64,000 bases of DNA. It comes from Lachnospiraceae bacterium. Lineage in GTDB: Bacteria > Bacillota > Clostridia > Lachnospirales > Lachnospiraceae. Made by a program: the position numbers and the translations under genes. The DNA is taken from contig SVDZ01000004.1 in the NCBI GenBank assembly GCA_015057625.1, positions 114,422-178,421 of the forward strand, in the 5' to 3' direction. The stretch's first letter is position 1; each line of letters starts with the position of its first letter. Below the pieces are notes generated by a model that worked only from the letters and a program-made list of their open reading frames with translations, was not told where the DNA came from and searched no databases. This document shows positions 16,516-26,693 of this stretch, in pieces.

Positions 16516-17430
16516 TTATTTTGCCTCCAAACTTTCTTTCTCAATAATAATCTTCTCATCAACAATTGTCACTTTAACTTTATTGGTATCAATTCCCGCC
16601 TGACGTAACATTTCATCATCCAGTTTTAGTCTATTAGCCTTATCTAAAATAGAATATTCTTCATGCACTTCCTTTTCTATATCGTCCCTATAAGAAAAAT
16701 TTGCATCAGAAAAATTGACATCATAATCTTTTATTCGAAGCTTCTCCGTACTTACCTTTCCATCAGCTATCATAATTGTTCTGTTGACTTTGTCTGAAAG
16801 AGCTGTATCGTGAGTCACCATAATAATAGTTACACCCTTTTCCTTGTTAAGTTTATATAATAACTTTAATATCTGGTGGGCAGTTTTACTGTCAACTGCT
16901 GAAGTTGGTTCATCTGCCAGAAGAATTTGTGGGTTGTTTGCTAAAGCCACTGCAATTGCTACTCTTTGCTGTTCTCCCCCAGACAGCTGACTTGGGAACT
17001 TGTTCTGTTGGCTCTCCATTCCTACATCCTGCAATAACCGTAAAGCCATTTCTCTTATTTCATTTTTATCCGAAGCGGTATAATTCATCACTGCCATAAC
17101 ATTTTCTATAACAGTCATGTAACTAAAAAGATTCTCCCTGTTTTTTTGCCAAACAAATCCAATAGTATTTTTTCTGAATTCCTCCAATTCATCTTTTTGC
17201 ATTTTTGACAAATTGTGATTTCCTACCATAATCTCCCCTGCTGTCGGAGTATCTAATCCTCCTATAATATTTAACAGTGTAGACTTTCCACTCCCGGATT
17301 TTCCCAAAATAGTAACCATCTCTCCCTTTTCAATTTCTAAATCCAATCCCTGAAGTGCTAATACTTTTTGTTCATCCAGCTCAAATATTTTAACTAAATT
17401 ATCACAGCGAACTATAACTTCATTTTTCAT
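16516..17430 (-). CDS. ABC transporter ATP-binding protein (MacB/LolD type) with C-terminal extension
   Basis: A 304-residue ATPase with Walker A GKSGSGKST near residue 43, signature LSGGEQQR near 146, Walker B ILLADEPTS and the switch His in MVTHD. The core is the MacB/LolD type used with FtsX-like permeases. About 75 extra residues after the core, ending in KVTIVDEKIIIEKESL, are unusual and may be a regulatory or docking domain. Its start overlaps the end of the upstream ATPase gene by 11 bp. It is the second of two ATPases serving the single large permease in this operon, so they may form a heterodimer. Confidence 0.9.
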   Translation of the reverse strand: MKNEVIVRCDNLVKIFELDEQKVLALQGLDLEIEKGEMVTILGKSGSGKSTLLNIIGGLDTPTAGEIMVGNHNLSKMQKDELEEFRKNTIGFVWQKNRENLFSYMTVIENVMAVMNYTASDKNEIREMALRLLQDVGMESQQNKFPSQLSGGEQQRVAIAVALANNPQILLADEPTSAVDSKTAHQILKLLYKLNKEKGVTIIMVTHDTALSDKVNRTIMIADGKVSTEKLRIKDYDVNFSDANFSYRDDIEKEVHEEYSILDKANRLKLDDEMLRQAGIDTNKVKVTIVDEKIIIEKESLEAK

Positions 17431-18100
17431 ATTTCAACTCTCCGTCCATCACACTAAACACACAGTCTCCCAACTCCATAAGGTTCTCGTCATGTGTGGT
17501 CATAATAATACTTGTATTTTCCTCCTCCACAAGCTTTCGAAACAGATTCATAACTGCTATTCCTGAGATAGTATCAAGAGCCCCCGTAGGTTCATCAGCA
17601 AACACAACTTTAGGTCTATGGGCAACTGATCTCACTATGCCTATTCGCTGCTGTTCACCGCCGGAAAGCCGCCCTGCCATATAGTTTATGCGATTTGAAA
17701 GTCCCACCATTTCAAGCAGGTTTTCAATTCTCTTTCTTTTATCTCCCTTGAACTCTGCCATTAGCAGCGCTATTTCTATATTTTCATACACAGTCATCAT
17801 GGGAAGAAGCGCCACCGATTGAAACACATATCCCATATCATACCTTCTAATTAGCTCCCGCTCTTTTTCCTTCATTATGGTAGCATCTTTCCCAAAATAA
17901 AAAATATTTCCGGAAGTCGGATTATCTAACATTCCTAACATATTAATAAGCGTAGTTTTTCCAGAGCCTGATCTACCTTTAAGAATCGTCAATTTTCCCT
18001 CTTCAATATTTATATCTACGTTTTTTATGGCGTAGAAATCACTCCCATCTCCCAACTTATATATTTTATTAATCCTATTTGTTTCAAATATATATCCCAC
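17420..18100 (-). CDS. ABC transporter ATP-binding protein (MacB/LolD type)
   Basis: A 226-residue ATPase with Walker A GRSGSGKTT near residue 41, signature LSGGEQQRIG, Walker B VVFADEPTGALD and the switch His in MTTHD. It starts with a GTG preceded by GGAG. It follows the 915-residue permease by about 50 bp and overlaps the next ATPase gene, so it is part of the exporter operon. The canonical motifs all look intact, suggesting a competent ATP site. Confidence 0.92.
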   Translation of the reverse strand: MGYIFETNRINKIYKLGDGSDFYAIKNVDINIEEGKLTILKGRSGSGKTTLINMLGMLDNPTSGNIFYFGKDATIMKEKERELIRRYDMGYVFQSVALLPMMTVYENIEIALLMAEFKGDKRKRIENLLEMVGLSNRINYMAGRLSGGEQQRIGIVRSVAHRPKVVFADEPTGALDTISGIAVMNLFRKLVEEENTSIIMTTHDENLMELGDCVFSVMDGELKYEK

Positions 18101-18150
18101 AGTCTGCTTCTCCTTTCCTTTTTCTCGATTTTGGAGATAATCCTTGGAGA

Positions 18151-20898
18151 TTACAATTTAATTGCCTTTGATATTTCTAATTTTTTAATAATATTTTTAA
18201 TGATACAAAAACATATCACAGTAATAATCCCTACTAACAACAGTAGCCTTAGGGTATCTTTTCCCTCCACAGCTATAGTGACCGGTATATTATGTTTCGT
18301 TGGAAGATAAATGATTGCAAGTAATTTCGTGAACAACCCTGTGGCAATGAATCCCACAGCAAATCCGGCTGCAAGAGATAATACTGAAGAAAATATCTGT
18401 TCAATAATTAATATTACATATACTTCCTTCATCTTCATTCCCATAGCTCTCAGTACTCCAAAGAAGTATCCTCTTTCTTTTATACTCATAATCCAATACA
18501 AAAGAAATCCTATGGAAGATACCAAAAGGGAAACAAAAAAGCTGACAGAAAAAATACCATTTGTAATTTGGAACAATGCCCTATCTCTATTTTCAGCTAT
18601 TCTCTCTTCAATTGAGTTAACACTATCCACCACTATATGATTCTCTTCGAGATATTTTTTTAACTCACCTATATTTGTCTTTTGATTCAGCCTTATCCAT
18701 ATTTCATAAGGGGTAATTCCAAAAGTATTAACTAAAGTTGCATGATTTGCTATCGCAAAAAGTTTTGTATTACATCCAGGGAAACACTCTATTATTGATA
18801 CTACCTCAACATCTTCGTATCCAATAATCTCATCTTCCTTAGATATTTCACTAAACCTGTTAATTGTTATGGTATCTCCGATGTTAACATTCAGCTTACT
18901 TGCTATTTCCTTAGAAATAATCACGCCTTTATCATTGTTTGCCAGTCTGTTCAAATAATGAAACCAGTGCTTCTCATTTGTGTTATCTTTCAAAACTGCT
19001 GTTTCTCCAAACTCCTTTGTATTTATCCCCATCAGCTTACAGTCATAAACATTTCCAATGCTGTTATTTACAGAAGCACCATTATCAACAATTACTTTTG
19101 TATATCCCTCAATAAGCCCTTTGCTTTCCATGTCATAATATTTATCACAATCTATATCATCATATCTGTATTTTTCTTTTTCATCCTCATTGTAGATGTG
19201 CATACCAAATTTTTCCTGAATCACAACATCACAACCCACATCATACTTGATTCTTTCCTCTCCATTTTCGTTAATCGTTCTAGCCAGATTTGAATTAAAC
19301 ACACCACAGGCCAGAGTCATTATCAAAAAGACAGATAGAAAAAACTGCTTGTTAAAGGTCCTTTTAAGTTGGATAAATGAAATGTATGCCGACACATTCC
19401 AATGCTTTTTCCCTACTTTATCAATCAAAATAATAAAATACTTTTGTAGCCTTAGGAAAAGCAAACTACATGCAAAAATAAAAAGGGAAAGATTCAAAAA
19501 CAGCAATGGATCAATCCCTTTTCTATTGGCAATATCCTCAGCAATAACACTGCTTTGTCTCTTATAATTGAACAGCAAATACGTGGATGTTGCCAATAAC
19601 AAAAGATCCAAACAATATTTTTCCCACACAGGAGTTTTTATTTTTACCTCCTGCTTATTTTTCAACGTTACTATAGTGGCATTTCTTTTACCGTATGCTA
19701 AGACAGTCATCATAACAACTACAATAACGCCGGATAACAATCCAAAAACTATCATCTCCGGTTGAAATGTATACTCACTGGTATCTTTATTAGAAAATTC
19801 CAGAAACCTGTCTGTCAGTGCAGATATTTTACATAGCCAATATCCTAAAATCACTCCAATAGTGCATCCTACTATGCATATGATTCCCCCATGCAAAATA
19901 TACATCTCAAGTATTCGCCAAGTTGAAACTCCCCTGCTTTTAATCATGGCAATTTCCCCTTCCTCCAAATTTACAAGTTGGGAAATTATCATATAGATAA
20001 ACAGCAATAAAATAATAATACAAGGTATTTCTATGGCCAAAAGAATCAACTTCACAGTGTTTCTCTGATTAGAATAATCACTCAGTATCTCTTCAAAGTT
20101 GATATCCGTCATTTTTTTGTCCAGGGAATCAACAGTTCTTTTTACCCTATAAACATTATGGGAGCCCACTTCCAAAAAGTTAAACAGTGTACTTGCGCTG
20201 CAAGCTACAGTCTCTCCCTTATAGCACTTACTCAATCTGTCCATTGCATCACTTGTCACAAAAATTGTTTTGTCCATCTCTGCAAGTGTACTATCCCAAT
20301 AATAATCATCCACTGACTTTTCTTTACAAACTCCGGCTACTATAAAGACTGGATTATTATTAAAATTTCCATCCTCCACATACAATCTCTCCCCCACAAC
20401 TAGGCCTGTATCATCCATGGTTTTTTCGCTAATCAGACAGGGAATAATGTCCTCCCCATCAAATCCATCATAGCTTTTCCCTTTAAGGATGTATGTTTTC
20501 TCATCAAAGCTATTCATGCACCCGATATTAATACTGGTGCTCCTGTTTTGATACTCTGTCTTTGAATATACATTCTGATAATATATGAGAATTTGATTTG
20601 CAATTATGCTAACACCGGAATCAGTCAGCACATCATTCTTCTTTTCAATTCTGTCAAACTCTTCCTCAACCGATTTATAATTATTGGTGGCTATAGCTTC
20701 CTTTGTCGCCATAGTCATAGGATACTTATTGCTCTTTTGTTCGCTGTCAACAAAGGCTTTCTTTATTATCTTAGTGCATGCACCTTTTTCAAGAAGTGGG
20801 TGGCATGAAAACATTGCAGTCATCAAAATAATTCCAATAAGTAAGCAAATATTCAGCCACTTCTTATTTTTTATTTTTTGTATCACCATTATAATCAT
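18151..20898 (-). CDS. Large FtsX-like ABC permease (MacB-related)
   Basis: A 915-residue membrane protein. A first helix at about 14-31 is followed by an extracytoplasmic domain (about 35-285), a helix bundle (about 287-545), a second extracytoplasmic domain (about 550-765) and three C-terminal helices with the FtsX signature (SFFVSLLVSSIGFLL, then KERGYFFGVLRAMGM). The same KSRGVSTWRILEMY-type motif occurs after the first bundle, so two FtsX units lie in one chain. It would work with the two ATPases downstream and the adaptor lipoproteins upstream. Substrate unknown; a role in peptide or antibiotic export or resistance is inference from context. Confidence 0.85.
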   Translation of the reverse strand: MIIMVIQKIKNKKWLNICLLIGIILMTAMFSCHPLLEKGACTKIIKKAFVDSEQKSNKYPMTMATKEAIATNNYKSVEEEFDRIEKKNDVLTDSGVSIIANQILIYYQNVYSKTEYQNRSTSINIGCMNSFDEKTYILKGKSYDGFDGEDIIPCLISEKTMDDTGLVVGERLYVEDGNFNNNPVFIVAGVCKEKSVDDYYWDSTLAEMDKTIFVTSDAMDRLSKCYKGETVACSASTLFNFLEVGSHNVYRVKRTVDSLDKKMTDINFEEILSDYSNQRNTVKLILLAIEIPCIIILLLFIYMIISQLVNLEEGEIAMIKSRGVSTWRILEMYILHGGIICIVGCTIGVILGYWLCKISALTDRFLEFSNKDTSEYTFQPEMIVFGLLSGVIVVVMMTVLAYGKRNATIVTLKNKQEVKIKTPVWEKYCLDLLLLATSTYLLFNYKRQSSVIAEDIANRKGIDPLLFLNLSLFIFACSLLFLRLQKYFIILIDKVGKKHWNVSAYISFIQLKRTFNKQFFLSVFLIMTLACGVFNSNLARTINENGEERIKYDVGCDVVIQEKFGMHIYNEDEKEKYRYDDIDCDKYYDMESKGLIEGYTKVIVDNGASVNNSIGNVYDCKLMGINTKEFGETAVLKDNTNEKHWFHYLNRLANNDKGVIISKEIASKLNVNIGDTITINRFSEISKEDEIIGYEDVEVVSIIECFPGCNTKLFAIANHATLVNTFGITPYEIWIRLNQKTNIGELKKYLEENHIVVDSVNSIEERIAENRDRALFQITNGIFSVSFFVSLLVSSIGFLLYWIMSIKERGYFFGVLRAMGMKMKEVYVILIIEQIFSSVLSLAAGFAVGFIATGLFTKLLAIIYLPTKHNIPVTIAVEGKDTLRLLLLVGIITVICFCIIKNIIKKLEISKAIKL

Positions 20899-20901
20899 TT
20901 A

Positions 20902-23016
20902 TCATTCCCCACATACATATTCTGCTCCGTCTTCCAATCCTGATAAAATTACTATTTCATTTTTGGTAGACAATTCATCGTTCACCAATACATACTGCTT
21001 TATAACTCTGCCGTTAGTTTTTCTCCATACATAGTTACAACCTTTCGTTGTCCCCTGCGTTTCTTTATATACATATTTACTCGGAATAACTATTGCTCCC
21101 TTCAAATAAATATATGGAAATTTAACCAGACATCCCCTTAACAAATCATTATCACTCTCATTTTCAAGTTCCACGTAAAATGCCGGGGCATCATATCCCG
21201 ACGCAGTATTAAATGACACAACAGGCTTTTTATTTGATGAACTAATAAAGCATTTATCTTCATTATTTATGGAATTAACAGTATATCCTATACATCTGCC
21301 AACGAATTCTTTTCCATCTTTCTCAAAAACAACTTTTTCCTGATAATCTGCTATATTCTTATTAATAACATCTAAATCTTTTTCCTCTTTTTGGAATACC
21401 ATCAAAGACTCCTCTTTTGGAACATTTATTAAAAATAACTCCTCCCCCTCTAAAACTCTCTGGTTTTTTTCAATCTTTACATCTGATACAATTCCATCTT
21501 TCTTTGCATATATACTTATTTTCCCCATTCCATCGTTATTCTTTGCAATGCTGTTATATTCCTTTTCAAGAGATTGAATTGTATATGTATGGTTTTCCTC
21601 TGCGATTTTACTGTTGATTTCTATAATCCTGCTCTTAATGGCAGCGTACTTATCACTTTTGTCTATATCTTTTCTTTCCTTTTCAAACTCATTTATCTGC
21701 TTTAAATAGCTTCTGTTTTCCCTCTCAATTTCCTTTTTTGAATTTGCCAGATCTGCCTTTCCTTTTCCGGTATCTATTACGCATAGAAGGTCCCCTTTTT
21801 TTACTCCGTTCTTAGCCGATATACAGATTTCATCCACAATTCCTTCAACATCGTTAACAATACTTTCACTATAATAATCCTTAATTTCATATGTTTTTGA
21901 ATAATTATATTTTATAAACTCTGATTCCTTGGCAATATTCACGTTTTGGACATTTGGAATACTTGTCTGAGACTCATAATACACAAGTTCATCTATTTTT
22001 AAGCCCGATATGACTTCAGTGTAATATCTGTCCGATTTTCCCACATTAATGTATCTTTTTTCTCTTTTTTTATCTTTCCCCAAGACATATACATATTTTT
22101 TGTCTTCCTCCCGGTAGATGGAATCATTGCATACAGCTAAAGCTTCATCGCCTCTACTCTTTGCAAAATAAATGGTACAATTCTCACCGGGCTCCATATT
22201 TATACCGGATGGAATCTCAAATCGAATATTTGGATATCTCTTACTAATTCCGGCAACTATTTGTTCCTTTGATGAATATCCCATTTCTTTTACTTCAATG
22301 TTTTTGTTACCAACTTTAATATATTTGTATTCACACTTTTCAAATGGATAATTCTGAAGATTCATTTCCAATTCTATGTATTTATCTTTTTTATCTGCAA
22401 CCACCACCACATTCTCCATTGGAAGTGCCTGAGCATTGAAGGATATGTTTTTGACATAGGAAACTCTACCATTGTGATTTGATTTTAAAACTCCACTCTC
22501 TGCCAGTTTTTTTAGCTCAGCCAGCTTTTTTTCTAACTCTTTAATCTCATATCTATACAATTTTGAATCATAACTATAATTTTCATTCTCAACTGCCATT
22601 CCCACCTTATCTTGGGCTAATAATTTATTGTTTTCCCTGTGAAGTTTAGTATTAAGGTCAAAGAGATAATTTTTATGCTTTATTTCATTTTCCATTTGTT
22701 TTATCTGCTCATTGACTTCCTTGATGTCAGCATACGCTAATACATCTCCCTTTTTTACGTAGTCCCCCACCTTCACAATTATCTTTGATACAGTAACTGT
22801 GCTGTCAAAATAATTTCCATATTCCTTTGAAACCGTCGTCCCAACCAGTGTCTCAACGTCCCCCACCAACTCCTTGGTTACCGTTCTGTAAGAAAATGTT
22901 GTAGCCTTTGGTTCCACAAGTTTTGGGATATTTTTTGTTCTATTCTCTTTGCATGCACATAAAAAAACAACTGATATATTAACGGCTGTCAAAAGCGCTA
23001 GGTATCTTTTAATCAT
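20902..23016 (-). CDS. Double-module HlyD/MacA-like adaptor lipoprotein
   Basis: A 704-residue exported lipoprotein (lipobox L19-C-A-C22). Two consecutive adaptor modules are visible. The first has a biotinyl-lipoyl-like VKVGDYVKKGDVLAY near residue 80, a coiled coil (about 95-170), a GRVSYVKN half-motif and a C-terminal barrel. The second repeats AKNGVKKGDLLCVID near 405, a coiled coil (about 420-490) and DGIVSDVKIEKN near 510. Single MacA/YknX proteins are about half this length, so this looks like a tandem duplication or fusion. It lies one base after the next adaptor gene and is followed by the permease. Confidence 0.8.
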   Translation of the reverse strand: MIKRYLALLTAVNISVVFLCACKENRTKNIPKLVEPKATTFSYRTVTKELVGDVETLVGTTVSKEYGNYFDSTVTVSKIIVKVGDYVKKGDVLAYADIKEVNEQIKQMENEIKHKNYLFDLNTKLHRENNKLLAQDKVGMAVENENYSYDSKLYRYEIKELEKKLAELKKLAESGVLKSNHNGRVSYVKNISFNAQALPMENVVVVADKKDKYIELEMNLQNYPFEKCEYKYIKVGNKNIEVKEMGYSSKEQIVAGISKRYPNIRFEIPSGINMEPGENCTIYFAKSRGDEALAVCNDSIYREEDKKYVYVLGKDKKREKRYINVGKSDRYYTEVISGLKIDELVYYESQTSIPNVQNVNIAKESEFIKYNYSKTYEIKDYYSESIVNDVEGIVDEICISAKNGVKKGDLLCVIDTGKGKADLANSKKEIERENRSYLKQINEFEKERKDIDKSDKYAAIKSRIIEINSKIAEENHTYTIQSLEKEYNSIAKNNDGMGKISIYAKKDGIVSDVKIEKNQRVLEGEELFLINVPKEESLMVFQKEEKDLDVINKNIADYQEKVVFEKDGKEFVGRCIGYTVNSINNEDKCFISSSNKKPVVSFNTASGYDAPAFYVELENESDNDLLRGCLVKFPYIYLKGAIVIPSKYVYKETQGTTKGCNYVWRKTNGRVIKQYVLVNDELSTKNEIVILSGLEDGAEYVCGE

Positions 23017-23017
23017 G

Positions 23018-23992
23018 CTAATATGCCACCTTCTCCCCCGGGCTCAATCCCTTTTTAATAATCGTGTATCCATTGTAAGTTTCTCCAACGTCAACATCTC
23101 TTTTCTCTCTAAAACCATTTTCGTCAATTACATAGACAAAGTACTTATTATCCATAACATTTAACCCATGAGCTTCAATATATACGGCTTCTTCTATTGC
23201 CTCTCTCTCAATCTCAATTTCTAAAATGCCCGTATCTAACAGAGCTGATACATCCTCAATCGTCTTGAACACCAGCTTTCCATTATCTTTATTTATCAGT
23301 TTGAGATTACATTGTATTTTCCCGGTTGTACCCTTATAAATCTCATTTTTACTAAATATGGAATCATCCTCAACAGTAGCTGTATATTTTCCCAAACTGA
23401 ATACTTGCGTAATCAATGTGGCAGATGGCACATAATACCCGTTCAATAAATTTTTATCAATATATGTAATAACACCATCCCTTTTTGCAACAATTGAATA
23501 ACCTTTAAGAACTTTTCTAATTTCCTTTATGTACAATTCGTCCACTTCAATGTCCTCAGTTAGCATTTCAATATCCTCTTTGTAGTCGAGAGTTGCATCA
23601 ATCTTCATCAGATTTGTGTAATGCTGCATCAAAGCTTCTGCATTTTCCTTTTTCTTTACATATTCTTCCAATTCATCATTAAGTTCCTTAGAATCAAAAG
23701 ATACCAGTACATCTCCTTTTTTTACTTTGTCCCCAACGGACACATTCAAGGAACTTAATTCCAAATCTTCCTTTTGCATTTTGTAGTTTATCTTTTCGAA
23801 ATCATTATCCTGAAGAATCAGCTTGACACTAGGCACAAATTGCCCCTGTATCACTTCCGTGGTCTGATACTCCTTTTTACAATACTCCTCTTTATTAACT
23901 TTTTGAGGCAGTTCTTTTCCATGAGAGCACCCAACAATAACACTGCAAACACTTATCACAATAAATATAATTCTGCACTTGTTAATCACCAT
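23018..23992 (-). CDS. HlyD/MacA-like adaptor lipoprotein
   Basis: A 324-residue membrane-fusion-type adaptor. Lipoprotein signal with IVGC at 19-22; a lipoyl-like half-motif LNVSVGDKVKKGDVLVSF near residues 84-101; a coiled coil (EEYVKKKENAEALMQHYTN); the second half-motif AKRDGVITYIDKN near 170; and a C-terminal barrel ending in GLSPGEKVAY. It probably links the permease's extracytoplasmic domain to substrate or cell wall. It lies directly upstream of the double-module adaptor, giving three adaptor modules for one permease. Confidence 0.85.
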   Translation of the reverse strand: MVINKCRIIFIVISVCSVIVGCSHGKELPQKVNKEEYCKKEYQTTEVIQGQFVPSVKLILQDNDFEKINYKMQKEDLELSSLNVSVGDKVKKGDVLVSFDSKELNDELEEYVKKKENAEALMQHYTNLMKIDATLDYKEDIEMLTEDIEVDELYIKEIRKVLKGYSIVAKRDGVITYIDKNLLNGYYVPSATLITQVFSLGKYTATVEDDSIFSKNEIYKGTTGKIQCNLKLINKDNGKLVFKTIEDVSALLDTGILEIEIEREAIEEAVYIEAHGLNVMDNKYFVYVIDENGFREKRDVDVGETYNGYTIIKKGLSPGEKVAY

Positions 23993-24002
23993 ATCAACCT
24001 AC

Positions 24003-25406
24003 CTACTCCGCGTATTCCCTCGCTACATCTATAATTTCTCCGCTTATAGCATTTACTAAAATTGGATTCCTTATAACTTGTGTCCCATCGTTTTCATATC
24101 TATAGGTCAACCTCCATACAGGTATGAAACTGTATGTTTTGCTTTTTTCCTTATTTGCCACTCTAAAATATATGAGGTCTAAATCTGAATATTTTTTTTG
24201 AACTTTCATTACATCTTCATTATCCATTAGGTTATCAATATGATTTATTATAATGTCAAATATGGATCCTAAGGGTAGCAAGTTAACATTTCCGGTTACT
24301 TTTTTTACCTTTATAGGATTAGTAATATACATATAATAAATACCTTTATCGGTTATTTCAAAAACTGCATTACACTCCATACTTCTTCCAACTACATTTT
24401 CCCTCTCTTCATTCGAGAGAAAACCTTCATCTACCCCGGCATCTGCCACCGGCTCATCACCTATGCCTAATGAATAGCTAAGATAATATCCATTTTTCTC
24501 TACTTTCTTTTCTCCATCAACATATCCGCTCCATAATAAATCCTGTTCTTCAGTACATACAGCGTTTGGAACTCCCAATTTTTCAACATATTTCTCCACA
24601 CTTTGCTTTGCCTCATCAAGAGTGATTGTACATTTGTTTTCTCCTGTTAATTCCGGATATTGCTCCGTCAAGAGGGCTATCTCACCTTCCTCTTTCCCTC
24701 CGCAACTTAATTCAGTTGCATTTTTCAAAGTCTCAGGCGCCCATTCCTTATCGTCATATGGCGAAACATATATGTAATCGTATTTCAAGCTACCACCCAA
24801 ATCGCTAAAGACTTCAACAATATATTTATTCTTATCAATTAGTCCATAGTAACTGTCCTTTTTCCACTCTTCCCTGTATTCCCCAAAATCCTCATTATAG
24901 TCCACCACTTTTGTCATTTCATTTGGAGCTTTTTTCATCTTTTCTTCCATTTGATTCTTTATTTCAAGTAATTCCTCATTTTCATACTTAACACTATCTG
25001 TTTCCCTATTAATCTTTACCTCAATTTCTCTCTGCCACATTTCTTTTGTTTTGTGAGCGTCATCATAGTAATAACATTCATCCTTATCAAACATAGATGA
25101 TATAATTTCCTGCTTATCTTCCCCTGTAACTGATATATTATTAACTTCAACAACAGACATGGAATCAGACTTCGGAACAGAGACAGTTGCATTAATGACA
25201 ATTTCAGCACTATTATCTTTCTTTCCTGAAACCCATCTTGTCTCCCATTTATTATTTTTACTCCATGATCTTATTTCTCTTATGTCTGAACACTTCTCAA
25301 TTTCTATGTCCGACTTTTTGACATTTTCTTTTTTCTCCTTATCACATCCAATCAAAGCAATTGAAGCTGTGATACACAAACTGTACACCATTATTTTTCT
25401 AAACAT
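24003..25406 (-). CDS. Lipoprotein of the exporter operon, function unknown
   Basis: A 467-residue lipoprotein (ALIGC lipobox, C21), start at 25406 with AAGGGG upstream. The C-terminal end (FIPVWRLTYRYEND then NAISGEIIDVA) looks like a PepSY/YycH-type beta fold; the rest I cannot assign. It is the first intact gene of the adaptor-permease-ATPase series. A decayed paralogue sits immediately upstream (25408-25687), sharing the C-terminal YFRVAN...FIPVWRL...NAI.G.IIDVARE pattern. It may act as a sensor or chaperone for the exporter's substrate; that is inference only. Confidence 0.7.
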   Translation of the reverse strand: MFRKIMVYSLCITASIALIGCDKEKKENVKKSDIEIEKCSDIREIRSWSKNNKWETRWVSGKKDNSAEIVINATVSVPKSDSMSVVEVNNISVTGEDKQEIISSMFDKDECYYYDDAHKTKEMWQREIEVKINRETDSVKYENEELLEIKNQMEEKMKKAPNEMTKVVDYNEDFGEYREEWKKDSYYGLIDKNKYIVEVFSDLGGSLKYDYIYVSPYDDKEWAPETLKNATELSCGGKEEGEIALLTEQYPELTGENKCTITLDEAKQSVEKYVEKLGVPNAVCTEEQDLLWSGYVDGEKKVEKNGYYLSYSLGIGDEPVADAGVDEGFLSNEERENVVGRSMECNAVFEITDKGIYYMYITNPIKVKKVTGNVNLLPLGSIFDIIINHIDNLMDNEDVMKVQKKYSDLDLIYFRVANKEKSKTYSFIPVWRLTYRYENDGTQVIRNPILVNAISGEIIDVAREYAE

Positions 25407-25407
25407 T

Positions 25408-25687
25408 TTATTTCCCCTTCCATTCTCTAGCCACATCTATTATTTTCCCATCTATGGCATTTATCATTGTTTCGTCTAGTACAGAAACTGTATCAATACC
25501 ATATTTACTTCCAACCCCTCCTAAACCAAGCCTCCATACCGGTATAAAACTGTACCTTCTATCATCACTTCCGTTAGCCACCCTGAAATATATCAACATC
25601 AGGCTCATTGCGCTCTTCATTTTTGCATCCTAACAATGAGGATACCGCCAACAAAGTGCTTAGGATAAGTATAATATTTCTATTCAT
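25408..25687 (-). pseudogene. Internally deleted lipoprotein paralogue: signal peptide fused out of frame to C-terminal tail
   Basis: From an ATG at 25687 (GGAGG upstream) reads a clean lipoprotein signal ending LLGC, then a stop at 25574 after 37 codons. In a second frame, overlapping it down to 25408, lies a tail of about 65 residues matching the C-terminus of the next gene's product (YFRVAN, FIPVWRL, NAIDGKIIDVARE). The middle of about 400 residues is missing and the frames do not join. This is best read as an internal deletion in a duplicated gene. A programmed frameshift producing a mini-protein is a less likely alternative. Confidence 0.75.
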
Positions 25688-25813
25688 CACCACGCCACCT
25701 CCATAAATTTATTCTAATAATCCTCCAGCATATTTATAACACTCTTAGATTCCACCCTACTTCAATTATATAGGTATTATAATTTGAACTTGTAAATTAA
25801 ATGTATCATGGTC

Positions 25814-25886
25814 AAAAAAAGTGAAGGTGTCTTACTTTGGAGGTCTTTCTAGATAGATCGCCAAAACAATATCCCTTCACTTTTTA
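25814..25886. terminator. Extended bidirectional terminator-like hairpin
   Basis: AAAAAAAGTGAAGG (25814-25827) pairs with CCTTCACTTTTT (25874-25885) across about 46 nt, which themselves contain a nested CTTTGGAGGTC / GATCGCCAAAA pairing. It is U-rich on both strands. It separates the regulator-kinase unit from the exporter operon downstream. Confidence 0.65.
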
Positions 25887-25904
25887 TTCCTCTATTTCAT
25901 ATTT

Positions 25905-26693
25905 CTAATTACTTTTTACATCTGTCAATTGATATAAATAACTGTCTTTTGTATATGCCTGAACAATGTTGTAATTCTCGTTTTCTTTTGTAATATTACA
26001 AGATGTACTCCACTCAGTACTATTGAAAAGCTGAGTGTCTATTGGATATCTTATCAGCTCAATAATATTCACATTATCAGAACTGTCTGTTATCTCATAC
26101 TCTGTTTTTTGCTCATATACATCGTAAGCTTTTTCTATTCTTCCCATTTCTGTACTATTTTCAAAATGAGATACACAGCATATTATAGTGCCATCTTCAA
26201 TCATATATACCTCATGATTCTCAGTCCCGTCATATTTCATAAAACTGATAACCCAATAGCAGCTGGAATATGTATTAAAAATGGAATCCACCGCCTTATA
26301 TCCCTTAGCTGTCCAGGAATACCAGTTTCCATATTTAGACTGAAGCTCTGATGGAAACAGTCCGTCTTCATATAATTGAGATAGCTCTTTCAATGCAAGA
26401 TTTGTTGCCTCATAATCTTTTAGCTCCGTCTCATATTTATTTGCCTCTTTTATAGTACTTTTCCAACTTCCTGTGATTAGCTGTATTTTCTCACTAACCT
26501 TCATTCGCTTGGAGTTATTTTTAGCCATAGCAGAATTGGATGCTGCGTAATAATCCTTTGGAACTATATTAACTTTTCCTGTTATTCCATTAGAATTTGA
26601 ATATAATACTATTCCCGGCAGCAACATTCCTGCAAACATTATGGTAATGGCCAAGACAAGGAGTCCTATCACTCTGAGGTTTATCTTTTTCAT
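25905..26693 (-). CDS. Membrane-anchored extracytoplasmic protein linked to a two-component system
   Basis: A 262-residue protein with one N-terminal hydrophobic helix (about 8-30) and a soluble exterior of unknown fold, including paired Cys (TIICCVSH) and many Tyr/Trp residues. Its start overlaps the histidine kinase stop by four bases, so it is translationally coupled to the kinase and could modulate its sensing, as accessory proteins of the WalK/YycH kind do. This is inference from position. No family is recognised. Confidence 0.65.
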   Translation of the reverse strand: MKKINLRVIGLLVLAITIMFAGMLLPGIVLYSNSNGITGKVNIVPKDYYAASNSAMAKNNSKRMKVSEKIQLITGSWKSTIKEANKYETELKDYEATNLALKELSQLYEDGLFPSELQSKYGNWYSWTAKGYKAVDSIFNTYSSCYWVISFMKYDGTENHEVYMIEDGTIICCVSHFENSTEMGRIEKAYDVYEQKTEYEITDSSDNVNIIELIRYPIDTQLFNSTEWSTSCNITKENENYNIVQAYTKDSYLYQLTDVKSN

